This document shows positions 9,096-18,586 of a stretch of 64,000 nucleotides of DNA, piece after piece; the first letter of the stretch is position 1, and each line of letters opens with the position of its first letter. Source of the DNA: DASVEG01 sp035540495 (GTDB lineage Bacteria; Actinomycetota; Acidimicrobiia; Acidimicrobiales; CADCTF01). Below the pieces are notes generated by a model. It was not told the DNA's origin and ran no database searches. It saw only the letters and a program-made list of their open reading frames with translations. The DNA lies in NCBI GenBank assembly GCA_035540495.1, contig DATLGL010000050.1:13459-77458 (forward strand), in the 5' to 3' direction. The position numbers were made by a program, and so were the translations under genes.

Positions 9096-10507
9096 TCCGT
9101 CGCCTCGCGTTCGTCGTCCTCACCGCGCTCGCCGCGGTCGGCGGCGCCTTCGTCGCGGGCCGCACGACGACGTCCATCGGTCCGTTCGAAGCCGCGCTGT
9201 CGCTCCGGCCGTCGCTCACCGGTGACACGCTCGTCCGGCTCGGGCCGCTGGGGTCACTGCTGTTGGACACCCACGACGGCCCGTTCGGCGTCGCGATCGA
9301 TGCACGCGATCTCGATGTCAACGCGGCCAGGGATCTCGTCGAGCGACCCGGCAGCTTCGACGACGTCGACGACACCGCCGCGAGGGACGCCCGCCGCGCG
9401 TTCGTGACCGTCGCCTGGCGCGCCGTGCTCGGCGCGGTCGCAGGAAGTCTCGGCGTCGTCCTGCTCCGCAAGGTGTCGCGCCGTCGGGCGGCGGCGGCGA
9501 TCGTCGTGGCGTGCGTGACCGTCGGCGCGCTCGGGTCCGTGGCGCGCCTCTCGTGGAACCCTCGCGCCATCGCTGCGCCGCAATACCGCGGGCTCTTGAG
9601 CGTCGCGCCGCAGGCGGTCGGTGAGCTGAGCGAGGTGTCCGCTCGGTTCCAGGAGTACAGCGCGCAGGTGTCGCGCCTCGTCGGCAACCTCTCGGTCCTC
9701 TACAACACCGCGACCAACCTCCCGGTGATCGAGGAGTCGGAGGCCGGCGACTCCGTGCGATTCCTGCACGTGAGCGACCTGCACCTCAATCCCGGTGCGT
9801 TCACGCTGATCCGGGAGCTCGTGCGGCAGTTCAAGGTCGACGCCGTCGTCGACACCGGCGACATCAACGACTGGGGCACCACCGTCGAGGGACGCTACGT
9901 CGAACCCATCGGCTCCCTCGGCGTGCCCTACGTGTTCGTTCGGGGCAACCACGACTCCGGCGCCACCGCGGCAGCGGTGGGGTCACAGCCGAACGCGATC
10001 GTCCTCGACGACAACACGACGGAGGTCGCGGGCCTGCGCATCTGGGGCATCGGAGACCCTCGCTTCACTCCCGACAAGAGCGAGGACGTGACGATCGAAG
10101 AGGAGCGTGCGCAGGCGACCGCGTTCGCCCCGGAGGTCGCGCGCCGAGTCGACCGCGCTGCGCCCGTGGACATCGTGCTCGTGCACGACCCGCGGACTGC
10201 CGAACGGCTGGGCAGCCGGGCGGTGCCTCTCGTACTCGCGGGCCACATGCACAAGCAGTCGTCAAGAGACATGGACGGGACGCTGTTGTTGGTCGAAGGG
10301 TCGACGGGTGGCGCAGGGCTGCGAGGGCTCGAAGGTGACACGCCCGTACCGCTCACAGCGACCGTGCTCCACTTCTCCCGCAGCGAGCGGAGGCTCGTCG
10401 CCTTCGATCGCATCGCGGTCGCCGGCCTCGGCGGCACCGGCGCCCGGATCCAGCGGTACCTGGTGCCTGCTCCCGACGACGACCGGGCGGAGGCGATCGC
10501 TCCCTGA
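9092..10507 (+). CDS. Membrane-anchored calcineurin-like metallophosphoesterase
   Basis: About 471 residues. The N-terminus has a transmembrane segment (RRLAFVVLTALAAVGGAFVAG) and two more hydrophobic stretches around residues 110-155, so the enzyme is membrane-held. The C-terminal half has all metallophosphoesterase metal motifs: HVSDLHL, DTGDINDWG, RGNHDS, LVHD and AGHMH. The substrate is unknown. The frame has no ATG, GTG or TTG near the lysS end; CTG 9092, which overlaps the lysS stop (CTGA), is the best start because it is followed immediately by the first membrane segment. Upstream codons in this frame are only a shadow of lysS. Confidence 0.85.
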   Translation: MIRRLAFVVLTALAAVGGAFVAGRTTTSIGPFEAALSLRPSLTGDTLVRLGPLGSLLLDTHDGPFGVAIDARDLDVNAARDLVERPGSFDDVDDTAARDARRAFVTVAWRAVLGAVAGSLGVVLLRKVSRRRAAAAIVVACVTVGALGSVARLSWNPRAIAAPQYRGLLSVAPQAVGELSEVSARFQEYSAQVSRLVGNLSVLYNTATNLPVIEESEAGDSVRFLHVSDLHLNPGAFTLIRELVRQFKVDAVVDTGDINDWGTTVEGRYVEPIGSLGVPYVFVRGNHDSGATAAAVGSQPNAIVLDDNTTEVAGLRIWGIGDPRFTPDKSEDVTIEEERAQATAFAPEVARRVDRAAPVDIVLVHDPRTAERLGSRAVPLVLAGHMHKQSSRDMDGTLLLVEGSTGGAGLRGLEGDTPVPLTATVLHFSRSERRLVAFDRIAVAGLGGTGARIQRYLVPAPDDDRAEAIAP

Positions 10508-10517
10508 GCGAGATCCG

Positions 10518-11144
10518 CTACTCGATCCCGTGGTCGAGGGCGTAGCGGATGAGCTCCTGCTTCCGGCTGAGGTGGAGCTTGCCGAGGATGTGGCGGACGT
10601 GGTTCTCGACCGTCTTCTCGGCGATGAACAGCTCGGCGCCGATCTGCTTGTACGTGTGTCCGCGGGCGACGAGCTGGAGAACCTCGCGTTCGCGTTCGCT
10701 CAGCGGGTTCGAACCGGTCGCCTGCTTCGACATCCGGCGGAACTCTCCGAGCACGAGCGCGGCGAGAGCCGGCGAGAACACCGGCTCACCAGCGGCGGCC
10801 TTCACCAGCGCCCGGCGGAGCTCGTCCGGCGGCGTCGACTTCACGAGGTAGCCGATCGCGCCGGCAGCGACGGCGTCGAGCAGGTCGCGCTCTTGCTCCG
10901 ACACGGTGAGCATCACGATGCGCGTCTCCTCGCCGCACGTCTTCGCGACCTTGATCCCGCCGCCGTCCGGCATGTTGAGGTCGCACACCACGAGGTCGGG
11001 CTTCGTCGAGCGGATGACGTCGATCGCCTCGGCCGCGGTGCCGGCTTCGCCGACGATCCAGAAGCCGTCACTGAGGTCGGCGCGAAGCCCATCACGCCAG
11101 ATCGGATGGTCGTCGGCGAGCACGACACGGATCAGGGCGGCCAC
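10518..11144 (-). CDS. LuxR/NarL-family response regulator
   Basis: The 208-residue protein has a receiver domain (IRVVLADDHPIWRDGL with the acidic pair, phospho-acceptor Asp in DLVVCDLNMPDG near residue 55, Lys in YLVKS) and a C-terminal LuxR-type helix-turn-helix (LSEREREVLQLVARG, then YKQIGAELFIAEKTVENHV). It is a DNA-binding transcription regulator activated by phosphorylation. The likely partner is the HisKA_3 histidine kinase at 13561-14670 on the same strand; the two are separated by an opposing GGDEF-EAL gene. The start codon is GTG. Convergent with the phosphoesterase gene, 10 bp apart. Confidence 0.92.
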   Translation of the reverse strand: MAALIRVVLADDHPIWRDGLRADLSDGFWIVGEAGTAAEAIDVIRSTKPDLVVCDLNMPDGGGIKVAKTCGEETRIVMLTVSEQERDLLDAVAAGAIGYLVKSTPPDELRRALVKAAAGEPVFSPALAALVLGEFRRMSKQATGSNPLSEREREVLQLVARGHTYKQIGAELFIAEKTVENHVRHILGKLHLSRKQELIRYALDHGIE

Positions 11145-11243
11145 CGCGCGACCGTACCTCGCGCGACCTGCGGGCTAGACCGATCTGACGGTTCCGTAAA
11201 CCACCCTTCCCGTGGCGAACGGGTGCACCGACAATGGCGGCGT

Positions 11244-13595
11244 ATGGACGCGGCGGCGGTACCTCTGGCCCCCGGGTCAGGTGACGTCGACGACCTCGCC
11301 CGTGCCGCTGATCGCTCCGCGCGTTGGGTGAACCTGTCGGAGTTCATCACCAACGTCTCGGCGGCTCGCAGCGAACGCGACGCGATGCGTGTCGCCGTCG
11401 AACGTGCGGCTGCGTCGTTCGTAGGAGCGGTCGCAGCGATCGTCGATCGCGACGGCGTCGTCGAGAGCTGCGGCGTACCCGACGTGGTGCCGGTGGACGG
11501 GCTCCCGGCGCTGCTCGAGGGCGTCGACGCCGCGCACTCGCTCGAGATCCCCGGCATCGGCGAGTGCCACGCGCTCGTCGCCCGCGTCGCGGCTCGGCCT
11601 CACGCCGTGCTCCTCGTCGCTCGACCCGCCGAGCCGTTCACCCGCAAGGACGTGGTGCTGCTGCGCAGCATGGGCCGAGCGCTGAGCCTCACGCTCGGGC
11701 TCGTGTCGGCGCTGGAGGAGGAGCGGGCGCTTCGGGAGTCGCTGCAGGAGCGTCAGGCGCTGCTCGAGCGCCTCGCGAGGATCCAGCGCTCGATCGTCCA
11801 CCGCGCGCCTCTCCAGGAGGTGCTGCAGGCGATCTGCGAGGGTGCCGCCGCGCTGACCGGCGACGAGGTCGTCGGACTGCGTCTCGTCGATCCCGACGAT
11901 CCGGACCGTCTCGTGCTGGTCGCGGACGTGGGCGTTCCCGACGACGTGCGGGCGGCGATCGCGCGCCAGAAGCTGTCGGAGGGCGTCGGCGGACGTGCCG
12001 TGCTCGAAGAACGGCTGGTCGTCGCGGACGACTACTCCCGCACCGAGTTCGCCCTTCCGGCGTTCCAGAAGACCGGCCTCGGCGCGGCGATGGCCGCTCC
12101 GGTCATCGAGGGGCGGCGCGTCGTCGGCAGTCTCACCGTCGCCACGTACGCGCGGAACCGCCGTTACAGCCAGGCGGAGCAGGAGGCGCTGCTCGCGTTC
12201 GCCGAGCACGCCAGCCTGGCGCTCAACGACGCCCGCACCGTCGACGCGCTGCACTCGACGCTGCGCGACGCGTTGCACTCCGCGACGCACGATCCGCTCA
12301 CCGGGCTGCCGAACCGGTCGATCCTCTTCGAGCACCTCGAAGAGGTGCTGAGCGCACGGCGGGGCGACGACGGCATCGCCGTCCTGTTCATCGACCTCGA
12401 CCGGTTCAAGGCGGTCAACGACTCGCTCGGCCACGACATCGGCGACCGTGTGCTGGTCGCGGTCGCTCGACGCCTGCGCAGCGCGGTGCGGCCGGTCGAT
12501 CTCGTCGCGCGTCTCGCCGGCGACGAGTTCGTCGTCGTCTGCTCCGGTCTGCACGGCGAGGTGGACGCCATCGGTCTCGCCGACCGCATCAGCCACGAGG
12601 TGTCGTCGCCGATCGCACTTCCGGGCCGAGACGTGATCGTCACCGCGAGCATCGGCATCGCGCAGACCGGCGACGCCGACCTCACCGCCGACCAGCTGCT
12701 GCGCGACGCCGACATGGCGATGTATCGCGCGAAGGAGCGCGGCAGCGATCGCATCGAGGTGTTCGGCGGCAGCCTCCGCTCGGCGGTTCGCGCCCGGCTC
12801 GACCTCGAGCACGCGTTGCGGCAGGCGATCATGCGCGAGGAGTTCCGCATCGTCTACCAGCCGGTGGTCGACCTCTCCGACGGACGGCCGCAGAGCCTCG
12901 AGGCGCTGGTGCGATGGGAGCACGCGGGCCGGCTCATCTCTCCCGCGGACTTCATCCCCGTCGCGGAGGAGACCGGGCTGATCGTGCCGATCGGCGGGTG
13001 GGTCCTCCGCGAGGCGTGCGAGCAGGTCGCCCACTGGCGCCGCATCAGCCCCCTCCTCGCCGGCATCGGCGTAGCCGTGAACGTGTCGATGCGCCAGTTC
13101 GCGGACGAGGCCTTCGTCGGGGTCGTGGCTGAGACGCTCGACGCGACCGGTCTCGAGCCGGCCGCGCTGTCGCTGGAGGTCACCGAGTCGATGCTGCTCG
13201 ACGACGTCGACCACGGCATCCGCACGCTGCGCGATCTCAAGGATCTCGGCGTGCGGCTCGCGATCGACGACTTCGGCACGGGCTACTCGTCGCTCGCGTA
13301 CCTGCGGCGCTTCCCCGTCGACATCTTGAAGATCGACCGCTCGTTCGTCGAGCACCTCGGCTCGGAGCCCGAGGAAGGCGCGGTGCTCGCGGCGATCGTC
13401 GCGCTCGGGAACGCGCTCGGGCTCGGGGTGGTGGCCGAGGGTGTCGAGACGGGCTTGCAGGTCGACGAGCTCCGCCGGCTCGGCATCGAGGGTGCGCAGG
13501 GCTACTACTTCGCGCGGCCGGCCCGCGCCGACGAGGCGCGGCCGTGGGTCGAGCGCGCGCTCAGCGTCGAGCTGGCAGCGGCACGCGCAGGCTGA
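11244..13595 (+). CDS. GAF-GGDEF-EAL cyclic-di-GMP signalling protein
   Basis: The 783-residue soluble protein has a GAF-like region at about 30-150, a second GAF domain at about 165-325 (LQEVLQAICEGAAALTG onward), a diguanylate cyclase domain starting at HDPLTGLPNRS, and an EAL domain (SLEALVRWEH, then DDFGTGYSSLAYLRRFP and KIDRSF). The cyclase signature reads AGDEF instead of GGDEF, a substitution that some active cyclases tolerate. EAL metal motifs look intact, so it may make, degrade or sense c-di-GMP. It lies between a response regulator and its probable kinase on the opposite strand, and its last 35 bases overlap the kinase 3' end. Confidence 0.93.
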   Translation: MDAAAVPLAPGSGDVDDLARAADRSARWVNLSEFITNVSAARSERDAMRVAVERAAASFVGAVAAIVDRDGVVESCGVPDVVPVDGLPALLEGVDAAHSLEIPGIGECHALVARVAARPHAVLLVARPAEPFTRKDVVLLRSMGRALSLTLGLVSALEEERALRESLQERQALLERLARIQRSIVHRAPLQEVLQAICEGAAALTGDEVVGLRLVDPDDPDRLVLVADVGVPDDVRAAIARQKLSEGVGGRAVLEERLVVADDYSRTEFALPAFQKTGLGAAMAAPVIEGRRVVGSLTVATYARNRRYSQAEQEALLAFAEHASLALNDARTVDALHSTLRDALHSATHDPLTGLPNRSILFEHLEEVLSARRGDDGIAVLFIDLDRFKAVNDSLGHDIGDRVLVAVARRLRSAVRPVDLVARLAGDEFVVVCSGLHGEVDAIGLADRISHEVSSPIALPGRDVIVTASIGIAQTGDADLTADQLLRDADMAMYRAKERGSDRIEVFGGSLRSAVRARLDLEHALRQAIMREEFRIVYQPVVDLSDGRPQSLEALVRWEHAGRLISPADFIPVAEETGLIVPIGGWVLREACEQVAHWRRISPLLAGIGVAVNVSMRQFADEAFVGVVAETLDATGLEPAALSLEVTESMLLDDVDHGIRTLRDLKDLGVRLAIDDFGTGYSSLAYLRRFPVDILKIDRSFVEHLGSEPEEGAVLAAIVALGNALGLGVVAEGVETGLQVDELRRLGIEGAQGYYFARPARADEARPWVERALSVELAAARAG

Positions 13596-14670
13596 CCTCC
13601 GTCCCTTCGCCCGGCGCGCTGACCACAGCGACGGTTCCGTCGACGTCTGCCATCCGTCCTCGGATCGAGCGTGAGAGGCCGACGCCTTCAACCGTGGTCG
13701 ACGGATCGAAGCCACGGCCGTCGTCCTTCACCGAACAGAACACCTCGCCGTCGACGTCGACGAACACCACCACCCGCTCGGCTTCGCCGTGCTTTCCGGC
13801 GTTCGTGAGCGCTTCGCCGACGGCGCCGCTCAGCGCGTGCACGAGCGTCTCCGGCAGCCGCGGGAGGTCGTCCGGCACCAGCACCTGCACCCTGCCGCCG
13901 AAGGTCTCCTCGAACCGGCCTGCGCAACGGCGCAGGGCGGCACCGAGGTCCTCACCGGTCGCCTGCTGATCGCCGAAGAGGTAGTTCCTGAGGTCGCGCT
14001 CCTGCTCGCGGGCGAGTCGCGACAGCGCCGGGTCGGTCGCACGTCGCTCGACGAGGGCGAGCGTCTGCAGGACGCCGTCGTGGAGCGTTCGCGCGATCTC
14101 CTCACGAGCTGCCGCGGCGGCGACTTCCTCGCGTGCCTGCTGCAGGAGCCGGTAGACGTAACCGAAGGCAGCGCCGGCCATGGCGTACATCACCGCGGTG
14201 CTCATCATGCTGAGGACGCGGCCGTCGCCGTAGTCGGTGACGTCGTTCAGGACGGTGCTGAGGTAGCGGCACCCACCGAGGCCGACCCCTGCAACCGCTC
14301 CGGCGGCCGGGCCGAGGACGATCGACGCGCTGATGAGCCCCGTGAGCGGCCACACGCTCGCGAGCGACTGGCCGCTGATGAAGACCTCGCCCTCCGGCCG
14401 CACCAGTCCGTCGAGGGCGAGCATCGATGCGCCGATCACGAGCTCGACGGCGACCATCGTCGGGTGGAGGACGCGCTCCGGCTGGTGCCGCCACCGCCAC
14501 CACACGAACGTGAAGGCGAAGCTGACGACGAGCAGCAGCGCTGCCAGCCACTCGCGCACCATGTCGGCCGGCGAGAACGCGACCACCAGCGCGACCCACA
14601 TCCACGCCGCCCACCGGAACACCCCCAGCCCCTGCAACACGCTCCGTTGCATGGGCGCACTCTTGTTCAC
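13561..14670 (-). CDS. NarL-type sensor histidine kinase (HisKA_3/HATPase)
   Basis: About 369 residues. The N-terminal half has five or so membrane segments (for example WAAWMWVALVVAF and LAALLLVVSFAFTFVWW) with little extracellular sequence. The dimerisation box REEIARTLHDGVLQTLALVE holds the phospho-accepting His (about residue 195). The ATPase domain has GEALTNAGKHG (N box) and DDGRGFDP (G1). Kinases of this class partner LuxR-type regulators such as the one at 10518-11144. The start is GTG 14670, or ATG 14652. The 3' end overlaps the opposing GGDEF-EAL gene by 35 bp, an unusual arrangement for a two-component pair. Confidence 0.9.
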   Translation of the reverse strand: MNKSAPMQRSVLQGLGVFRWAAWMWVALVVAFSPADMVREWLAALLLVVSFAFTFVWWRWRHQPERVLHPTMVAVELVIGASMLALDGLVRPEGEVFISGQSLASVWPLTGLISASIVLGPAAGAVAGVGLGGCRYLSTVLNDVTDYGDGRVLSMMSTAVMYAMAGAAFGYVYRLLQQAREEVAAAAAREEIARTLHDGVLQTLALVERRATDPALSRLAREQERDLRNYLFGDQQATGEDLGAALRRCAGRFEETFGGRVQVLVPDDLPRLPETLVHALSGAVGEALTNAGKHGEAERVVVFVDVDGEVFCSVKDDGRGFDPSTTVEGVGLSRSIRGRMADVDGTVAVVSAPGEGTEVSLRVPLPARR

Positions 14671-14781
14671 GCAGCAGCATCGAGGAAACAGGATGACGAG
14701 TTGGCGCGGCGGCGTCGGGAGCGCCAGCGAGCAGCCGCCCGCGAGCGGGAGGGGAGCGAAGCGACCAGGAGCGAGGAAGTG

Positions 14782-15750
14782 TTACAGCTGGTCGAGCAGC
14801 CGGTACGTCGCGGCCATGAGCCCTTCGGCTGCGGGGTTGTGGCGGAGCGGCTCGAGTGACTCGGCGGCGCGAGCGGCGTACTCACGAGCGACGGTCATCG
14901 CCTCGCCGACACCTCGCGACGAACGAACGACGTCGCGGGCCCGGTCGCGCTCGGCGCCGTTGAGGGGCGACCCGAGCAGCGGCTTGAGGTCGTCGGCGAC
15001 CGCCGGGTCCGCCAGTGCGCGGATGATGGGCAGCGAGTACGTCCCCTCGACGAGGTCCTGCCCGGCGGGCTTGCCGAGCGACTGCTCGTCGCCGACCACG
15101 TCGAGGATGTCGTCGCGGATCTGGAAGGCCATCCCGAACGACTCGCCGAACTCGGTGAGCGCCTCGGTCTCCTCGGCCGGACGACGAGCGACGAGCCCGC
15201 CGATGCGACAGGCGGCCGACGTGAGCGAGGCCGTCTTCCCGCTGATCGACGCGAGGTACGCCTCTTCCGATCGGTTCACGTTGAACGCGGTTTGCAACTC
15301 GCCGACCTGGCCCTCGCAGAGGCGCCCGATCGTCCGGGCCAGCAGGGCAGCGACGTCGGTGCCGAGGGATGCCGCGATCTCGGACGCCTTCGCCAGGAGG
15401 AAGTCGCCCGCGAGGATCGCGATCAGGTTCCCCCAGCGGTGGTTGACGCTCTCGACGCCGCGGCGGCTGTCGGCCTCGTCCATGACGTCGTCGTGGTACA
15501 GCGAGCCGATGTGGACGAGCTCGACGGCGACTCCACCCATGATCACGTCGTCGGTGACGGTCGACCCCGCTGCGAGCGCGGCCGCCATCGTCAAGGCGGG
15601 GCGGATGCGCTTGCCCCCGGCCGACACGAGGTGGCCGGCGACCTCGGTCAGGAACGGGTCGACGGTCGCGACCGAGTCGCGCAGCGCGTCTTCGACCCGC
15701 CCCATCTCGGCGGCGATCTCGGGTACTCCGAGGAGGGCGGCAACATCCAT
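14782..15750 (-). CDS. Polyprenyl diphosphate synthase (trans-isoprenyl)
   Basis: The 322-residue enzyme elongates allylic diphosphates with isopentenyl diphosphate. The first Asp-rich motif is in SLYHDDVMDEADSRRG, the second is IRDDILDVVGD, and GKRIRPAL and GKTASL supply the other conserved basic residues. The residues before the first Asp motif (IGSLYHDDVMD) are small, as in medium- to long-chain synthases, so a menaquinone side-chain or carrier-lipid role is likely; product length cannot be read reliably by eye. A 110-bp gap separates it from the histidine kinase gene and it is transcribed divergently from clpC. Confidence 0.9.
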   Translation of the reverse strand: MDVAALLGVPEIAAEMGRVEDALRDSVATVDPFLTEVAGHLVSAGGKRIRPALTMAAALAAGSTVTDDVIMGGVAVELVHIGSLYHDDVMDEADSRRGVESVNHRWGNLIAILAGDFLLAKASEIAASLGTDVAALLARTIGRLCEGQVGELQTAFNVNRSEEAYLASISGKTASLTSAACRIGGLVARRPAEETEALTEFGESFGMAFQIRDDILDVVGDEQSLGKPAGQDLVEGTYSLPIIRALADPAVADDLKPLLGSPLNGAERDRARDVVRSSRGVGEAMTVAREYAARAAESLEPLRHNPAAEGLMAATYRLLDQL

Positions 15751-15892
15751 CCCCTCAACACGCTAGGGGACGGGTAGAGCCAACCGATAAACCAGAGGAG
15801 CACCGCTGCGAGGGAACACGGAACCCGCCCGGGTTGTTGTCTCCCTTCCTAAGTAGACTTCGCTACATCCCACCGCTCTAGGAGGCGGTCAC

Positions 15893-18409
15893 TTGTTCGA
15901 ACGGTTTACCGACAGAGCCCGTCGAGTCCTGGTCTTGGCCCAGGAGGAGGCGCGCCTGCTCAACCACAACTTCCTGGGGACCGAGCACATCCTGCTCGGC
16001 CTCATCCACGAGGGCGAGGGGGTAGCGGCCAAGGCGCTCGAGTCTCTCGGCATCTCCCTCGAGGCCGTCCGCGAGAAGGTCGAGGAGACGATCGGCCCAG
16101 CCGGCACCGCGGCCAGCGGCGCCCCGCCGTTCACGCCTCGAGCGAAGAAGGTCCTCGAGCTGTCGCTGCGCGAGGCCCTGCAGCTCGGCCACAACTACAT
16201 CGGCACCGAGCACCTGCTCCTCGGCCTCATCCGTGAGGGCGAGGGCGTGGCCGCTCAGGTGCTCGTGTCGCTCGGTGCCGACCTGAGCCGCGTGCGCCAG
16301 CAGGTGATCCAGCTGCTGTCGGGCTACGGCGGCGCGGGCAAGGAGGGTGGTCCCGCCGGGGCCGCCCCGGGCGCGCAGGCCGGTCAGGGCGAGGCCGCGT
16401 CGGGTTCGCTCGTGCTCGACCAGTTCGGCCGCAACCTCACCCAGCAGGCACGCGAGAAGAAGCTCGACCCGGTCATCGGCCGCGAGAACGAGATCCTCCG
16501 CGTCATGCAGGTGCTCTCCCGCCGCACGAAGAACAACCCGGTCCTCATCGGCGAGCCCGGCGTCGGCAAGACGGCGATCGTCGAGGGTCTCGCCCAGCGC
16601 ATCGTCAGCAACGACGTGCCGGAGACGCTCAAGGGCAAGCAGCTCTACACCCTCGACCTCGGCGCGCTGGTGGCGGGCTCCCGCTACCGCGGCGACTTCG
16701 AGGAGCGCCTGAAGAAGGTGCTGAAGGAGATCCGCACCCGCGGCGACATCATCCTGTTCATCGACGAGCTGCACACGCTCGTCGGCGCAGGTGCCGCCGA
16801 GGGCGCGATCGACGCCGCCAGCATCCTCAAGCCGATGCTCGCTCGCGGCGAGCTGCAGACGGTCGGCGCCACGACGCTCGACGAGTACCGCAAGCACCTC
16901 GAGAAGGATGCGGCGCTCGAGCGGCGCTTCGCCCCGATCAAGGTCGAGGAGCCGACAGTCGCCCACACGATCGAGATCCTCAAGGGCCTGCGCGACCGCT
17001 ACGAGTCGCACCACCAGGTGACCATCACCGACCAGGCGCTGGTCGCGGCGGCGAACATGGCCGACCGCTACATCGCCGACCGCTTCCTCCCCGACAAGGC
17101 CATCGACCTCATCGACGAGGCGGGCTCGAAGCTGCGCATCCGGCGGATGAACACGCCGCCGGAGTACAAGGCGCTCGAGGAGCAGATCGGGTCCGTCCGC
17201 CGCGAGAAGGAGTCGGCGCTCGACAAGTCGAGCTTCGACGAGGCCGAGCGTCATCGGGCTCGTGAGAAGCAGCTGCTCGAGCAGAAGGCGCAGCTCGAGG
17301 CGAAGCTCCGGGCGGAGGGTGGCGACCTGTTCGACGTCGTCGACGAAGAGGTCATCGCCGAGGTCCTCTCGATGTGGACGGGCATCCCCGTGTACCAGCT
17401 CACCGAAGAGGAGACGGCGAAGCTCCTCCGGATGGAAGACGAGCTGCACCAGCGGGTCATCGGTCAGGAAGACGCCATCAAGGCGCTGTCCCGGTCGATC
17501 CGCCGCACCCGTGCCGGCCTCAAGGATCCGAAGCGGCCTGCGGGCTCGTTCATCTTCCTCGGCCCCTCGGGTGTCGGTAAGACCGAGCTCGCCCGCACGC
17601 TCGCGGAGTTCCTGTTCGCCGACGAGTCGTCGCTCATCCGCCTCGACATGTCGGAGTACATGGAGAAGCACACGGTGTCGCGCCTCGTCGGCTCGCCCCC
17701 CGGCTACGTCGGTTACGAGGAGGGCGGCCAGCTCACCGAGGCCGTCCGGCGCAAGCCGTTCTCGATCGTCCTCTTCGACGAGATCGAGAAGGCCCACCCC
17801 GACGTGTTCAACACGCTCCTGCAGATCCTGGAAGACGGTCGCCTGACCGACTCCCAGGGCCGCACGGTCGACTTCAAGAACACCGTGCTGATCATGACGT
17901 CGAACCTCGGCACCGCCGATCTGCGCAAGGCGTCGGTCGGCTTCGTCAAGGCCGACAGCGAGGTGAGCTACGAGCGGATGAAGGAGAAGGTGGGCGAGGC
18001 GCTCAAGCAGCACTTCCGTCCCGAGTTCCTCAACCGCATCGACGAGATCATCGTCTTCCACGAGCTCACCAAGCAGGAGATCATCGACATCGTCGACTTC
18101 CAGATCCGCCGGGTCCGGGAGCAGCTGCAGGCTCAGGGATACGGCCTCGAGCTCACCCAGGACGTCAAGTACTTCCTGGCCGACAAGGGCTACGACCCGC
18201 AGTACGGCGCTCGTCCGCTCCGCCGGGCGATCCAGCGCTACATCGAAGACCCGCTGTCGGAGCAGATCCTCTACAAGAACTTCACGGTCGGCGACACGAT
18301 CATCGTCGACGTGGAGGGCGAGCTCGAGGAGCGCCAGGTGGTCTTCCGGGCTGTCGCCGGCATCACCGAGCCTCCTCCCATGGAGCTGGCCGGAACCCCC
18401 GGCGACTGA
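15893..18409 (+). CDS. clpC: ATP-dependent Clp protease ATP-binding subunit ClpC
   Basis: The 838-residue AAA+ unfoldase feeds substrates to ClpP. It has the double Clp-N repeat (about 1-145, both with ARRVLVLAQEEAR/KVLELSLREA helices), first AAA domain with GEPGVGKT near residue 220, a UVR-like coiled insertion around 425-465, second AAA domain with GPSGVGKTE near 557, and a C-terminal small domain. The start is TTG 15893, placed 7 bases after the strong ribosome-binding site AGGAGG; the next residues FERFTDRARRV match the universal ClpC N-terminus. A strong hairpin terminator follows. Confidence 0.97.
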   Translation: MFERFTDRARRVLVLAQEEARLLNHNFLGTEHILLGLIHEGEGVAAKALESLGISLEAVREKVEETIGPAGTAASGAPPFTPRAKKVLELSLREALQLGHNYIGTEHLLLGLIREGEGVAAQVLVSLGADLSRVRQQVIQLLSGYGGAGKEGGPAGAAPGAQAGQGEAASGSLVLDQFGRNLTQQAREKKLDPVIGRENEILRVMQVLSRRTKNNPVLIGEPGVGKTAIVEGLAQRIVSNDVPETLKGKQLYTLDLGALVAGSRYRGDFEERLKKVLKEIRTRGDIILFIDELHTLVGAGAAEGAIDAASILKPMLARGELQTVGATTLDEYRKHLEKDAALERRFAPIKVEEPTVAHTIEILKGLRDRYESHHQVTITDQALVAAANMADRYIADRFLPDKAIDLIDEAGSKLRIRRMNTPPEYKALEEQIGSVRREKESALDKSSFDEAERHRAREKQLLEQKAQLEAKLRAEGGDLFDVVDEEVIAEVLSMWTGIPVYQLTEEETAKLLRMEDELHQRVIGQEDAIKALSRSIRRTRAGLKDPKRPAGSFIFLGPSGVGKTELARTLAEFLFADESSLIRLDMSEYMEKHTVSRLVGSPPGYVGYEEGGQLTEAVRRKPFSIVLFDEIEKAHPDVFNTLLQILEDGRLTDSQGRTVDFKNTVLIMTSNLGTADLRKASVGFVKADSEVSYERMKEKVGEALKQHFRPEFLNRIDEIIVFHELTKQEIIDIVDFQIRRVREQLQAQGYGLELTQDVKYFLADKGYDPQYGARPLRRAIQRYIEDPLSEQILYKNFTVGDTIIVDVEGELEERQVVFRAVAGITEPPPMELAGTPGD

Positions 18410-18432
18410 CGACCGGCTCACCGGTTTGCAAG

Positions 18433-18461
18433 CGGCCCGCCTCCTCGGAGGCGGGCCGTTT
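18433..18461 (+). terminator. Intrinsic terminator of clpC
   Basis: A perfect 12-bp inverted repeat, CGGCCCGCCTCC / GGAGGCGGGCCG, with only two bases between the arms (so a 4-base loop in practice), is followed by a short TTT. It sits 24 bases after the clpC stop and separates clpC from the subtilase gene. Confidence 0.75.
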
Positions 18462-18586
18462 CGCGTCACGGCGAACTAGTGCGGGCTGCTCATTTGGAGG
18501 AACAGTCCGGCGCGCTAGCGGCTGCTGTCCGTACCATCACGCTTTGTCCGGTTCGCTGGGGCGGACGAGGTCTACGGGGAGTGCAC

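Noticed and set aside
11277..13715. A long minus-strand frame opposite the GGDEF-EAL gene
   Set aside because: Asp/Arg/His-rich shadow translation; no recognisable domain, and the opposite strand encodes intact GAF, GGDEF and EAL motifs.
14671..14781. Low-complexity GCGAGCG-type sequence between the kinase and the polyprenyl synthase
   Set aside because: It resembles the sequence after disA but shows no clear hairpin, promoter or open frame that I can support.
15878..18469. An 863-codon minus-strand open frame opposite clpC
   Set aside because: Antisense shadow; the clpC product on the plus strand is complete and highly conserved.
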